A program made the position numbers and the translations under genes. A stretch of 18,447 nucleotides of DNA from NCBI GenBank assembly GCA_035591015.1, contig JAXIUW010222507.1:1-18447 (forward strand), written 5' to 3'. This DNA comes from Cephalothrix simula. Lineage: Eukaryota > Nemertea > Palaeonemertea > Archinemertea > Cephalotrichidae. This document shows positions 1-9,244 of the stretch, piece after piece (the first letter of the stretch is position 1; each line of letters opens with the position of its first letter). The notes beneath the pieces are model-generated. The model saw only the letters and a program-made list of their open reading frames with translations, was not told where the DNA came from and did no database searches.

Positions 1-890
1 CTTCTATTTTCATTTTTCCTTAACACTTTCTCCATCACTTCATGTATGTATAATATTTCAGAATTTTTAATTTTATTGACAATTTTGACCAGTATGTTGT
101 CCGAGACGGCCGGGTTGATTGCGGACAAGGCATAAAATGATACTGAATCGGCGCGTGATCTGGGTACATGTATGTAACTTTCCGAAACATACGGTTTCTC
201 CACTGACACACATAGCCCCCCACTCCCAAGCTGAAACGGATGATGATTAATGAGATGGACCTCTCAACAAAACATCCCATTGCGCCGCTTAAACCCCAAC
301 CAGAGCGTCCCTGCTTGGTATAAAGACCATGTCACATGAAAAACATAAAATCAGACTTTTAAACTCTCACTAGCAAAACGACCTGAGGGCATAGAGGATA
401 CTAATTGTATTCGAGAGTGTTTGCTTGATCATTGTTAATCTGTACCACAACCTTCAAAAATATTTGGGGGCCTATTGGCTAATTCACGGACCTTAGCATG
501 ACCTTGAGATTGGTCAATGCCAGATTTTGTATATTAATCCTTCCTAATCAAAGCTATATTGTTCCAGGGGTGGGTGTTATTCCATAAAACCAGTTTAAGA
601 CGTGTAATATTAACGGATACACTTTAATGAGCTACCTATGTCTTTTTGCAAAACATAAAATACTCAGCAAGATTACACAACTAAAGAGATCGGGCGCAGC
701 TTGACACATTGATCATTCCTCACACCACTGACCGAGTGCTTTACGAAATTATCACCTCAATCCTGAATTTTATTTTGGCATTCCTTCCGCAGGATTCCGT
801 TCCTTTATTGTAAAGCACAACCTATACCCTGCGTTATACTAGTATGAAATGTAGACTCCTTACGTTGATAATTCAAGAAGCTTGAGCATT
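1..890. other. Gene-free AT-rich flank
   Basis: I see no supported gene here. The open frames are short, and none shows a recognisable motif or exon-like splice boundaries. It lies downstream of the minus-strand Rab-like gene and probably includes the distal part of its 3' flank. Confidence 0.5.
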
Positions 891-896
891 TTTATT
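891..896 (-). terminator. Possible poly(A) signal of the Rab-like gene
   Basis: The minus strand reads AATAAA here, about 125 bases downstream of the stop codon of the minus-strand GTPase gene. This is the canonical metazoan cleavage and polyadenylation hexamer at a sensible distance. In AT-rich DNA the hexamer also occurs by chance, so the assignment rests on position only. Confidence 0.4.
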
Positions 897-1019
897 TTTA
901 TAATATAAAATATCAAGGATAGGTTATTATGAATAAGTTGTAACAAAATATATATTTCTTTTTGCAAATTGAGTGTACTTGCATTATGAAAAATTGATCA
1001 GCAAATCTTAGAAAATATT

Positions 1020-1655
1020 TCACTGCGTGCAGCACTTCTTTTTATGCTTCTTATAATCTTGCAAACTAGGCAATTTGATTGAATCTGAGAAGAGTGACAA
1101 TCTTTGTTGACTTACTATCCTTGCAATGTCATTAAACATATGATCTACACCTTGGTTGGTTTTTGAGGAGATCTCATAAAACCCAGCAGCAACATCTAAA
1201 CACTGAAGCTCAAAGTTATTAACCTCTTCTTTAGAAACTGGGATAAGTTCATCAGGTACACCCTCAAAGTTATCCAACTTAGTTCCACAAATGAATATCT
1301 TACAGTTAGTTGTCATTTGAGCAATATTTAGCATATATTCAGATATAAGGTCAAATGAGGTCCTATGCAATCGATTATACATTATAATCGCTGCATGAGC
1401 TCCTCTGTAATAGGATAAATTCATACTACTAACACGTTCCATTCCGCCCGTATCCCACAGTTCAATTAAAACAGTGCGACCCTCGACAATAGATATTCTA
1501 GAAAAGTTATCTAATCCGATATCCTTCCTAAGTTGTTTTGAATCCTCAATGAAAATTTGATCACGAAATCTCCTAAACAAGGAACTTTTTCCAGCACCAT
1601 ATTCCCCTAAAAGAATCACACGATAACATGGAATTTCAATCGCAACACTCATCAT
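1020..1655 (-). CDS. Rab-like small GTPase, intronless, noncanonical switch residues
   Basis: A 211-residue small GTPase of the Rab/Ras superfamily, expected to act as a GTP-regulated switch on membranes. I start it at the first of two adjacent ATG codons (1655); the codon before is TTG and has no reason to be the start. Visible motifs: P-loop GEYGAGKSS (residues 17-25), G3 WDTGGMER (67-74), guanine-specificity TKLD (125-128) and SSK (163-165). The C-terminus has a basic run (202-207) and ends CCTQ, a CaaX-type box predicted to be prenylated. Length matches a single-domain Rab. Oddities: the switch I Thr that normally precedes Ile-Gly is Asp45, the Ala of DTAG is Gly70, and the catalytic Gln is Met72. 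By family knowledge these changes should weaken Mg/GTP-dependent switching and GTP hydrolysis. The whole domain is in one exon, so it may be a retrogene or an intronless lineage-specific Rab. I cannot name the subfamily. It is the best-supported coding sequence in the window. Confidence 0.88.
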   Translation of the reverse strand: MMSVAIEIPCYRVILLGEYGAGKSSLFRRFRDQIFIEDSKQLRKDIGLDNFSRISIVEGRTVLIELWDTGGMERVSSMNLSYYRGAHAAIIMYNRLHRTSFDLISEYMLNIAQMTTNCKIFICGTKLDNFEGVPDELIPVSKEEVNNFELQCLDVAAGFYEISSKTNQGVDHMFNDIARIVSQQRLSLFSDSIKLPSLQDYKKHKKKCCTQ

Positions 1656-2428
1656 CAAACCTCACCAAACCCATCGAAAATCAAATGTAATGTAGAATAT
1701 TTTATATTATTTCATGATATTTTTAATAAGTAGGAATATATATATTGTATTTATCTTTTGTCTGTGTCATAGCATTATCCCAAAGTAGCAACTATCAAAA
1801 TTATAGGAAATTATATTAATTATGTAATTGGATAGGAAAATTGGATGAGGGAAGTAAGCTATAAATTGTACATAAACAGCCATCCCGGTTCACCAGGGTG
1901 ATTACACATTTACTTTAGTTAGGTAAATATGGTAAATACTAGTTCATCATTCCACAAATTCCACCAAAAATTCCAAAAAGAATCTTAACTGATCTACACT
2001 TTTTTGTAAGTAAGTTTACAAATGTAACTTTGGCAACACGATAAACTGGCAAGAAGATACAATTTCATCCATGTCCCTCCATCCAATTTATCAAATGAAA
2101 TTCATCCGGTGGGTGTATAACATAAATTGTGGCCACTGCCAATTAAATATATACATCATTTGTTTAAAAAAACGCTCGGTCTCATTCCCTCTTCCGGTAT
2201 TTCGAACGTATTTTGACGGTAAGAGAAATCCTCTCGATCACTAGAGTATTTTGTACAACTTCCTTGAATTTCAACCGCACAGTTATTACTATTATGATGA
2301 CCCAAATAGATACATGCGACTGAAAGTTTTCCCCTGACTCCTGAAAATTGTTCCCGGACTCCAGACATGAGCCGAGGACTAAGTTCCATTCTTATTTACC
2401 TAACCCACGGAAAGGAGTCATGATATTA
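1656..2428. other. Upstream region of the Rab-like gene, no further gene seen
   Basis: AT-rich DNA upstream of the GTPase start. Any promoter of that gene should lie here, but I see no convincing TATA or initiator arrangement. There is no strong polypyrimidine-AG acceptor directly before the start codon, so a 5' UTR exon boundary cannot be placed. A short minus-strand open frame near 2156-2389 has no recognisable motif and I do not call it. Confidence 0.4.
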
Positions 2429-2430
2429 TA

Positions 2431-2627
2431 AACCCCGAACAGAAACTATTCTTGTAACTTTGTCCTTCAAAATTCAAAGTTCGGATCAAAATTTTTCAAA
2501 GTGAGCTGCATGTATTAAATATTTACCTAATTCCCGTTGATAATTTGATGGTTTATTTGAAATAATATCTTTAGTACTTTATTTTGTCAGGATGACTTTG
2601 AAAACATAGGCAAATTAGTATTGTGAA
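2431..2627 (+). repeat. Left terminal inverted repeat of the 566-bp element
   Basis: Pairs with 2802-2996 on the opposite strand. The end near 2627 (TATTGTGAA) matches TTCACAATA at 2802-2810 in reverse complement. The arms differ by scattered substitutions and small indels, so the copy is not very recent. Confidence 0.8.
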
Positions 2628-2801
2628 GACAAACCTTTTCAACAAAATCTGACTCATATTGCATGCTTGTTTTTCACAATTTGTGATCAAAAATAGTTCA
2701 AACAGTATTTTTTTCAAAAAACAATCATTATTTTCAACAGGATTAGTAAATAATAAATACATGCAGCTGACTTTGAAAAATTTTGACAGAAATGAATGTC
2801 T

Positions 2802-2996
2802 TTCACAATACTAAATTACCTATGTTTTCAAAGTCATCCTGATGAAATAAAGTTCTAAATATTATTTCAAATAAACAATCATATTATCAACGGGAATTAG
2901 GTATATATTAAATACATGCAGCTCACTTTGAAAAATTTTGATCCAAACTTGGAATTTTGAAGGACAAAGTTACAAGAATAGTTTCTGTTCGGGGTT
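2802..2996 (-). repeat. Right terminal inverted repeat of the 566-bp element
   Basis: Reverse complement of 2431-2627. The outermost bases GGGGTT are followed by TA at 2997-2998, mirroring the left boundary. Confidence 0.8.
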
Positions 2997-3076
2997 TAGT
3001 AGATGTTCTTTAACACATGTACCTGACGGGAAATCAGACCTGAACGTTCAACATGTTATTTAATCGTCTTAATGAT

Positions 3077-3240
3077 GGCCGGTATAGCTCAGTGGGCAAG
3101 CGATCGGTCTCAAGATCTAGAGACCCTGGTGGCAAGCCTCACTAGTGACGCAAAGTACCTCCTCACTGTAACATTGAAGGCATTGGGATATACGTGTTGG
3201 TCAAGCACTCAAGTTCCTCCTCCTAGAGGTTTTGTACTGT
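3077..3240 (+). mobile_element. tRNA-derived SINE-like element (3' end uncertain)
   Basis: The stretch begins GCCGGTATAGCTCAGTGGGC, which contains a good RNA polymerase III A box (TAGCTCAGTGGG). It continues with an anticodon-arm-like hairpin (GGTCTC at about 3104, GAGACC at about 3118) and a degraded B-box-like GGTGGCAAGCC about 45 bases after the A box. The 3' side does not pair with the acceptor start and no CCA-type end fits, so this is not a functional tRNA gene but a tRNA-derived SINE head. The body and 3' end cannot be bounded from one copy; 3240 is a guess. It lies antisense to the neighbouring minus-strand exon and about 100 bases downstream of it. Confidence 0.6.
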
Positions 3241-3338
3241 GGCTGTACTGTAGTATGCCTCACGTAGAGACAAAGAACGTACTCACACAAAATGGTGGCA
3301 GTGTAAATATTAAAAGAAGTGAAAGAAAACAGTACTCA

Positions 3339-3340
3339 CC
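3339..3340 (-). promoter_or_regulatory. Candidate splice donor just after the stop codon
   Basis: On the minus strand the sequence reads TAAAATG, then G|GTGAGTACT, a near-consensus donor starting at 3339. The in-frame TAA is only four bases upstream of the junction. A weaker donor-like ACT|GTAAAAAG at 3357 would skip that stop. Which one is used cannot be decided from sequence alone. Confidence 0.45.
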
Positions 3341-3343
3341 ATT

Positions 3344-3807
3344 TTACGACTTTTTACAGTATTCCTTATCTTTATCGAGATCATTCATATTATTATGAGA
3401 CGAAGCTTTATGAGACCTTTCATCAGTCCGAGTATCACGAGGCATGATTATGCAGGTTTCAGCAGGTTTATAATTTTTATTTTGTGTATCCATATCACGA
3501 ATATTTTTAGAGGTGTCCCCACTAACTGATCCAACATCACCTTTTGTTGTATGACTAGAACTACTTAAGTGTTTTAGAGGGTCAACTTTTGGAAGAATTG
3601 GCGATAAACTTGGAGCGGGTTGGAGATTATAATGCTCCCCAGAGTTTTCACTGTCATTATCTCCATTCTCCTTAACATCACGTTGAGGAGAATTACGGAG
3701 TAAATTTTCAGTCTCTTCTGTATTCATAGCATCTTTTTTGAGAATTGATTTTTTCTTTGTATCACTTTTTGGTTGTTGTTCATCACTAGTTTTCCCTCCT
3801 TTTCCAC
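3344..3807 (-). CDS. Downstream exon of an unidentified minus-strand gene; ends in a stop codon
   Basis: A coding exon of 153 complete codons after two bases of a split codon. It opens after TTTTACAG (a good acceptor with a CTAAT branch-like word upstream), and the frame runs on through an internal ATG at 3727 without a break. The encoded stretch is hydrophilic and low-complexity, rich in Ser, Asn, Asp, Lys and Thr. It has a basic patch (KKKSILKK) and an acidic dileucine motif (ETENLL), a known adaptor-binding signal in cytosolic tails. Its leading GT completes a Gly codon with the final G of the exon at 16377, so the two exons join in frame. The frame ends at TAA (3346-3344). Four bases later there is a strong donor, ATGG|GTGAGT (intron from 3339), so the exon may extend to 3340 with a 3' UTR intron, or the stop may be conditional. 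I do not recognise the protein family. Confidence 0.65.
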
Positions 3808-4400
3808 CTGTAAAACATTAGAATAATTTAACACAGAGGTGCAAAATAGAGATACAAAATGAAGAACATAGAAAAAGTCGTTAATTTTCGATTACAGGAA
3901 ATTTCTATAATGATATAATATGTAATGCAAACTTTTTATATTATCCTACCTACCAAAGAAGAAGTAAAAAATTATGAATTATCGATGTACAAAAATCCAC
4001 TTTTTTAATAGGTTTGGGAAATGGTAAGAATTTGGCAAAAATGACCGGGTTTCGTGAGAGTCGACTTCAGTGTGCCTGGTTCCTCCAACTTTCCCCTTAA
4101 AATAAAAAGATCTACATCATCTCGGGCTTTCACAATCCCTCATTTACTAGATACATTACCCTCTCAACCTTCAAAGTTATGTAAAGCCGGCGGTTTTTTG
4201 TACATCTACATCAATCTTTCTTACATGTATTGCAATGATATATCACCTTATTTGGCAATTAAACAGATATTTCAATTATATATCAAGAGAATATTCTAGT
4301 AAACATGCATGTACACTAATTTCAAAATAATATCTATAAAAATTTTAAACTATAAAATATTATATACTTTCCCGCAAAATAAGAGAATAATGGCGATTGG

Positions 4401-4444
4401 CTTAAGCTTAACACACAATTTTGACTTAAGCTTAACACAAAATT
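4401..4444 (+). repeat. Two-copy direct repeat, period 24
   Basis: CTTAAGCTTAACACACAATT at 4401-4420 recurs at 4425-4444 with one difference (AACACAAAATT). A simple local duplication; no function is implied. Confidence 0.7.
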
Positions 4445-7129
4445 AATTCTATGTCACCACTAAGCTGAAAATGTATTTTGACAGTTTCCTATAAATTCAG
4501 CATTTAAGCGAACGAGAATTTATTTCGTTTTTACATTCGATAGTCCTAACATAGGAGCTCCAATTTTTGGCTTTAACTAACGTGTAACCAACGTGTCATT
4601 GCATACAGAAAATTCCCTAAGTTGCAAAAACATTTTGAAGTCCGTATCGTAGCAACGGTAGAATAAATGAGTTAATGGTGAAATACTGGACAGGACTAGT
4701 GAGCCATTCACAGCCATATAAAAGATCATCAAGTCTAAGAATTATTTACAAAACAGTAATAACATTTATAACTTTTGTAATACAAATGTACGGAAATAAC
4801 AAAAAGGGTATCAGGAAAACTATAGGGAAACTAAACATTTTTGGAAAGGTCTTGGTACAAAGAAGTGCGGCATTATAATTATGAAGCATTTCGACCCACT
4901 CCGGCACCCCTAGTGGCGAAAAGATGAATTTTGCTCTTGAAAATATTAGATTAATGGGTGTTCTGTTGGTACAGTGCCACCACGTCAGACTGCATAACTA
5001 TAATAACATCATCATTATGTGCCCTAATTTCAACTTTCCACGGCTGAGATATTAAGGGGGCTTAATCCGTCCCCTTCAGGTACCACAGTAAAAATAGCCC
5101 AGGGTTAATATATTTACGAAGCTAGTTGCCGTATTCAGTCAAACCGCTTCATAAACATAATCTCGCACTTCCTTGTTCCAAGCTCTTTCCAAAAATGTGT
5201 TTATTTGCCTATGTTCCTGATACTATTCGAAGTGTTAGGGGGTAATATGCACCTACAATATTTCCGTACATTTGTGTATTCAATTCTAGTAAGAGAAATG
5301 AAACAGATGACTTTTTACCGGTGTCGAAGACTAAATCGGGTGCAGAAATTTCGGAATTTTTTCATATCATTTATTTCTTTAAGAAAATACCCTATAGCAG
5401 TTTCTTCTGCAATTGACCTGTCTTTGTTGACTCGAGGAACTCCTTCAGAATCACAGTAAAAAATCACAAGAAAACTATTTCTTATTTATAGAAAAGCCAT
5501 AATTTTTTGCCATTGACGACTTTCATAATGGCGTGTGGCCATTAGCGAATCGTAATGACTTTATTAGAACATTTCCCAACAGCGATTTCATGACGGAACG
5601 TCTAACGTTTATACATCCAAACTAAGTCAACACACATTAGGGGAATAGATAATTTTTTGATCGATTAGGGCAGAAATAATCATAGGTCATCCCTAAAGGC
5701 AAAATGATTTGATAAATAAGTATAAACCCAAAATTGGAATTTTGCTGAAAATATCGCAAAATTGTGTTCCTCTTTGTTGTCTCTTCAATCATGGCAGGAA
5801 GTTTTTTAAAACAAAAAGTGTAATTGGAAACTACAACTGGTGCATTCCGAGTTGCCTTCAAATAACTTGAAGATTGAAACCGTTTGTAAACTCGTGCTAG
5901 CCAAGCGACGTCGCACCGATCTTTTAATACAATCTTAATAAACAGAGTCCACGATGTGTTCAGCGGGTCTTAATCTTCTTTTGCATCAATTACATACATA
6001 TACGATAGAAAAATGTTGGATGTGGAAGCGAAACAAGATATCATATGATACATGTAATAAACAATATTATCCGACCTATCTCTTTTCATAATCACAAATG
6101 TAGATTTGTTATTTTATATAAAAAAAACTAGCTTAAGAAAAGCAAAAGAAGGATTACAGCATGTCAAACTTTGAGTTGATATTAAACAATTCCGATTACT
6201 CAAGACATAAGAAAACGGACCGGATTGGACATCATTCATAATAACATGTTTGATTGCTTGATAAATCTAATGATTACTGTACTGTAAGCTAAAAGTCTAC
6301 TGACCCGTTACCACGCATCAATTCATTACACAAGGATGGACAAACTGGAGGAAGTTAAGATGATACCCCGCTTATTTTTAATAAAATAAATATAAATGAT
6401 CAGGTTGAGGACGTAATGCCTCCTGAATCCCTAATTGAGGTATCAAAACAATCGTTTTTGGCATGAATCTCACCTAGTTTTCGAAACTCGCTGAACTTTG
6501 TGTAACAAATTGGATACTCATGAATCCCCTGTTTCCTCTATGAGGATGAACATGAGGATCTCAATTCATATTAGCTCGCCTTGCCTTGGACATTTTATCA
6601 TTTTCTAACTTAATTGTCCTATCGTAAGGATCCAACAGTGAGCGCGCAAAATCGATGAAAAGGTGAGAAAGGCCTATGCCCAGGATCAGCTTTTCATAGC
6701 TATTCAGCAGGGTTACACTTCGCAAGAATGGATTCCTTCCTCACAAACATTCCGTTAGACATCGAAGGATTCGTTCTATTTCTTGGGAGGAATTGCATTC
6801 AAATGCAAATGGACCAAACAGTACGAGATGAAACAGCAGGCTGCCCTTCCAAGATCTTTGCAAGTCACAGATGAAGGGCATCAGGAAAGAACCAATGAAA
6901 AGGAAAAGCCATGATAGCCAACAAAAATGCCCTTTTGTGACAAGAGTTTTAATCTCCAAGCATCGGAAAAAGTCGAAAACTTGTGACTCAAAATTTTTAT
7001 CAATTACTTCCAAAATAATTGGCGTTCTATCAAGGCCAGTGGGGTAAGATCTCATCCAAAAAGCCATCGGCTCTGAATTCGAGAATCCTCCATCGCATTT
7101 TACAGCGCGATTTTCCTGGTGGTCCAAAA
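4445..7129. other. Intronic stretch without a supported gene
   Basis: Open frames here are short and lack motifs or credible splice boundaries. The longest, on the minus strand at about 6741-7127, has a hydrophobic segment but no family resemblance I can name, and it stops next to the LTR element boundary. I treat the whole stretch as intron. Confidence 0.4.
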
Positions 7130-7134
7130 GTGAG
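7130..7134 (+). repeat. 5' target-site duplication GTGAG
   Basis: GTGAG directly precedes the 5' LTR and recurs directly after the 3' LTR at 9671-9675. A 5-bp duplication is typical of Ty3/Gypsy integration. Confidence 0.8.
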
Positions 7135-7276
7135 TGTCATGTGTGAGATATACCCCCTCCGGAAGTAACTCTGTTGTATCCAGTTTAAAGTCATTTGATT
7201 GTATCTGATATTGTGTGAGGAAATACAAGAATGGCCACTTTTTAGTAGAACATGCGTTTGTTCTTTGTTCAAGATA
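7135..7276 (+). repeat. 5' LTR (142 bp)
   Basis: Starts TGTCATGTGTGAG and ends TTCAAGATA. It is about 95% identical by eye to 9528-9670. Unlike the 3' copy it has a single TGTCAT at its outer edge. Its terminal bases form an imperfect inverted pair with the end of the 3' LTR (TGTCAT/ATGATA). Confidence 0.88.
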
Positions 7277-7285
7277 TGGTGTCAG
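7277..7285 (+). promoter_or_regulatory. Primer-binding site, tRNA-Leu-like
   Basis: TGGTGTCAG immediately follows the 5' LTR. TGG complements the CCA end of a tRNA, and the next six bases fit the 3' end of animal Leu tRNAs that finish in CTGACA. Complementarity after this point is poor. The tRNA identity comes from recalled tRNA ends rather than a search. Confidence 0.65.
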
Positions 7286-7354
7286 ACGGAAGAACCAGCT
7301 CTTAAATCGTGACAGGTATCAAACTGAAGGCATTCCAAATACCTAAGGAGCAGT

Positions 7355-7498
7355 ATGAATGATTTCAAAGTCCCCGAACACATGCCATTGGACGGCAATC
7401 CTGCCGAGAGTTGGAAGAGATGGAAACAGAGGTTCAAATTATTTGTGACGGCCAAAGATTATGATGACAAAGATGATAGTATTAAAATAGATAGCTAA
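7355..7498 (+). pseudogene. Truncated gag N-terminus
   Basis: An ATG about 70 bases after the primer site opens a 47-residue frame. It contains GNPAESWKRWKQRF, resembling the amino-terminal capsid region of Mag-like and other Gypsy gag proteins, where a Trp-Lys-x-Trp-Lys-Gln pattern follows a Gly-Asn/Asp-Pro turn. The frame stops at 7496-7498, close to an internal deletion; the rest of capsid, the zinc knuckles and the protease are absent. Confidence 0.6.
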
Positions 7499-7504
7499 AA
7501 TAGC

Positions 7505-7700
7505 TGAACTACTTGTCCCAATACATTCCGAAAATTTCAGCTGTCAAAACTCCATTGAGAAAGCTCATGAAGAATGATGTGGTTTTTGAGTGGAATCATG
7601 AGCACCAGGAGTCGCTTGACAGAATCAAAAGCATCCTTAGCAGTAGTCCTAGCCTAAGAGCATATATGACCAAAAGAAGGACATTACAACATGTACAATT
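7505..7700 (+). pseudogene. Tail of Ty3/Gypsy reverse transcriptase
   Basis: The frame carrying YLSQYIPKISAVKTPLRKLM, then FEWNHEHQESLDRIK, is the classic region linking RT to RNase H in Gypsy pol proteins (usually a phrase like F-I-P-x-L-S ... PLR-x-L followed by W-x-x-x-x-Q-x-x-F-x-x-I-K). The catalytic RT fingers and palm, including the YxDD box, are missing. The junction to the gag fragment lies around 7498-7505, so one deletion appears to have fused the two ends. Confidence 0.75.
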
Positions 7701-8060
7701 CAGACCGACAGTTCGTTAGAAGGTACAGGGTGTTGCATTCTCCAAGAAGGACAACCAGTTGCCTATGCCTCTCCCACCTCTCGAAGATCGAGAGACCAGA
7801 TGGACTCCTACTGAACGTGAAATGATGGCTATCGTGTTTGCAGCCGAAAAATTCCATACGTACATCTTGTGCATAGTGATCACCAACCGCTTCCAATGAC
7901 CATGAAAAAGCCCATCGCAAAAGCGTCCCAAATGATTCAATACATAATGTTGAGACTCTTGAGGTACAATCTTGTGTACAAAAAAGGATGTAAAATGTAC
8001 ATTTCTGATACTATCTCAAGAGCAAATCAACCAAAATCCTGCCAACAGGGAGAAGGATTC
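7701..8060 (+). pseudogene. Frameshifted RNase H remnant
   Basis: Pieces of a Gypsy RNase H domain lie in different frames. One frame gives GTGCCILQEGQPVAYAS, a second gives TPTEREMMAIVFAAEKF, and a third gives SDHQPL followed by LLRYNLVYKKGCKM. These match the family order of a G-x-G-x-x-L block, a Tyr-Ala-Ser block, a Glu-containing helix (ExEMxAIVFA), SDHxPL and the terminal substrate-recognition block. At least two frame changes and a short loss between FHTYI and the SDH block make it non-functional. Confidence 0.75.
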
Positions 8061-9244
8061 AACCACCTCTATGTACTCTGAAATGGATATCAGAATACAT
8101 TCACTCATTCACTCCCTTCCAATCAATGAGCAGAGACTACAGCAAATCGTAGAAGCTACTAAAGATGACCCAGTGCTTCAAAAGGTCATTAGCTATGCCT
8201 CAAAAGGATGGCCTGATTACAAATCAGTCGGTCACCTCTCAGTTCGATATTTCTGGAACATTCTTGACGAGTTACATGTTGTGAATGACGTTCTATTTCT
8301 TGGTGATCATATCGTTGTGCCCGAAGTTATGCGCCAAAAAGTGATTGAAAAACTCCATGACAGTCATCTTGGAATCGAAAAGTTCAAGTCACGTGTGCGA
8401 GCAATCCTATACTGGCCCAAGATGTCTGTTGACATTGAAAATTTTATTGCCAAATTTTCTGTTTGTTCCAAATTTGGCAAAGCTAACCAACGTGAACCGC
8501 TGATTAACCATCCAGTTCCTGACAGACCTTGGTCCAAACGTGGTGCCGACACTTTTGAGTTTGGTAACAAGTCTCATCTCGTCGTTGTGGACTATTACTA
8601 TAAATTAAATTCCTGGAAGTTAAGACTCTTGAAAATCACTCAACTAAAGCAGTTATATGTGCTTTAAAGTACATTTTTAGTCGTCATGGTGTGCCAGATG
8701 AAATAATCGCTGATAACAACCCGTTCGATTCCTATGTGCAAATGAGTGGAGTTTTAAGATCCCAACCTGCAGCCCCATGTATCCAGTCTCGAATGGTCAG
8801 AGCGAACGATATGTTGGCATTGTGAAGCAATTACTCAGAAAAGCATTGGAAGATCACAAAGACATTGCCAACTTTCTCTTGGATTACCGAAATATGCCAA
8901 TTTCTGGTCTTAAGTACTCGCCTGCGCAACTATTAATGAGCAGAAAACTGTAAGACAAATTGCTAGTTGCCTCCAAATTGCTGAAGCCTGAAGTAGTCGA
9001 TGCTAAACCTGAGCTCGAAGAAAGACAGAAGAAGCAGAAAAAGTACAGAGGTACCAGAGAAAGACCACAACTTTATAATGGTGACTCAGTCAGAATTAAG
9101 TCTGATTCGGACCGAACCTGGAAGCAAGCAGTTGTGACCAATTATCATCCTGCTCCCAGAAGCTACCTGGTGAACACAGATAAAGGTTTCATATACAGGA
9201 AAAATAGCAAATTTCTCAAGAAGTCAGCAGAGGCGAAGCCGTAG
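8061..9244 (+). pseudogene. Broken Ty3/Gypsy integrase
   Basis: The zinc-binding domain is visible as LHDSHLG (near 8353), YWPKM, and FSVC; the first Cys of the CxxC pair is replaced by Phe (8455-8457), with the second Cys at 8464-8466. The catalytic core follows: first Asp in GADTFEF (8548-8550), second Asp in ADN (8712-8714), and the Glu in SNGQSERY (8804-8806). The spacings between these three codons (164 and 92 bases) are not multiples of three, so frameshifts lie in both intervals, and the second interval is shorter than the usual 35 residues. An in-frame TAA at 8951-8953 interrupts the distal part. The C-terminal domain (LYNGDSVRIKSDSDRTWKQA) is intact to a TAG at 9242-9244. Confidence 0.85.

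Larger units (their letters stand above)
2431..2996. mobile_element. Fold-back/MITE-type element with ~195-bp terminal inverted repeats
   Basis: The left arm (2431-2627) and the right arm (2802-2996) are imperfect reverse complements over about 195 bases, starting AACCCCGAACAGAAAC and ending with its complement GTTTCTGTTCGGGGTT. The dinucleotide TA sits immediately outside both ends (2429-2430 and 2997-2998), as expected for a TA target-site duplication of the Tc1/mariner type. No transposase frame is present, so this is a non-autonomous element. The middle (about 2720-2790) carries an extra, diverged direct copy of part of the right arm (about 2872-2943), including the shared words AATACATGCAGCT and CTTTGAAAAATTTTGA. 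The superfamily is inferred only from the TA. The element lies between the Rab-like gene and the exon at 3344-3807. Confidence 0.8.

Noticed and set aside
1656-1658. Start of the GTPase one codon further upstream
   Set aside because: That codon is TTG on the minus strand; the first ATG is at 1655, which is the natural eukaryotic start.
2571-2762. 63-codon minus-strand open frame
   Set aside because: Lies wholly inside the fold-back element and has no transposase motif.
3077-3150. Functional tRNA gene
   Set aside because: The A box and anticodon-like stem are good, but the B box is degraded and the acceptor ends do not pair, so a SINE head is the better reading.
6741-7127. 128-codon minus-strand open frame with a hydrophobic stretch, ending near the LTR element
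   Set aside because: No recognisable domain, no splice sites that fit, and the start depends on local sequence next to a transposon insertion. Treated as chance.
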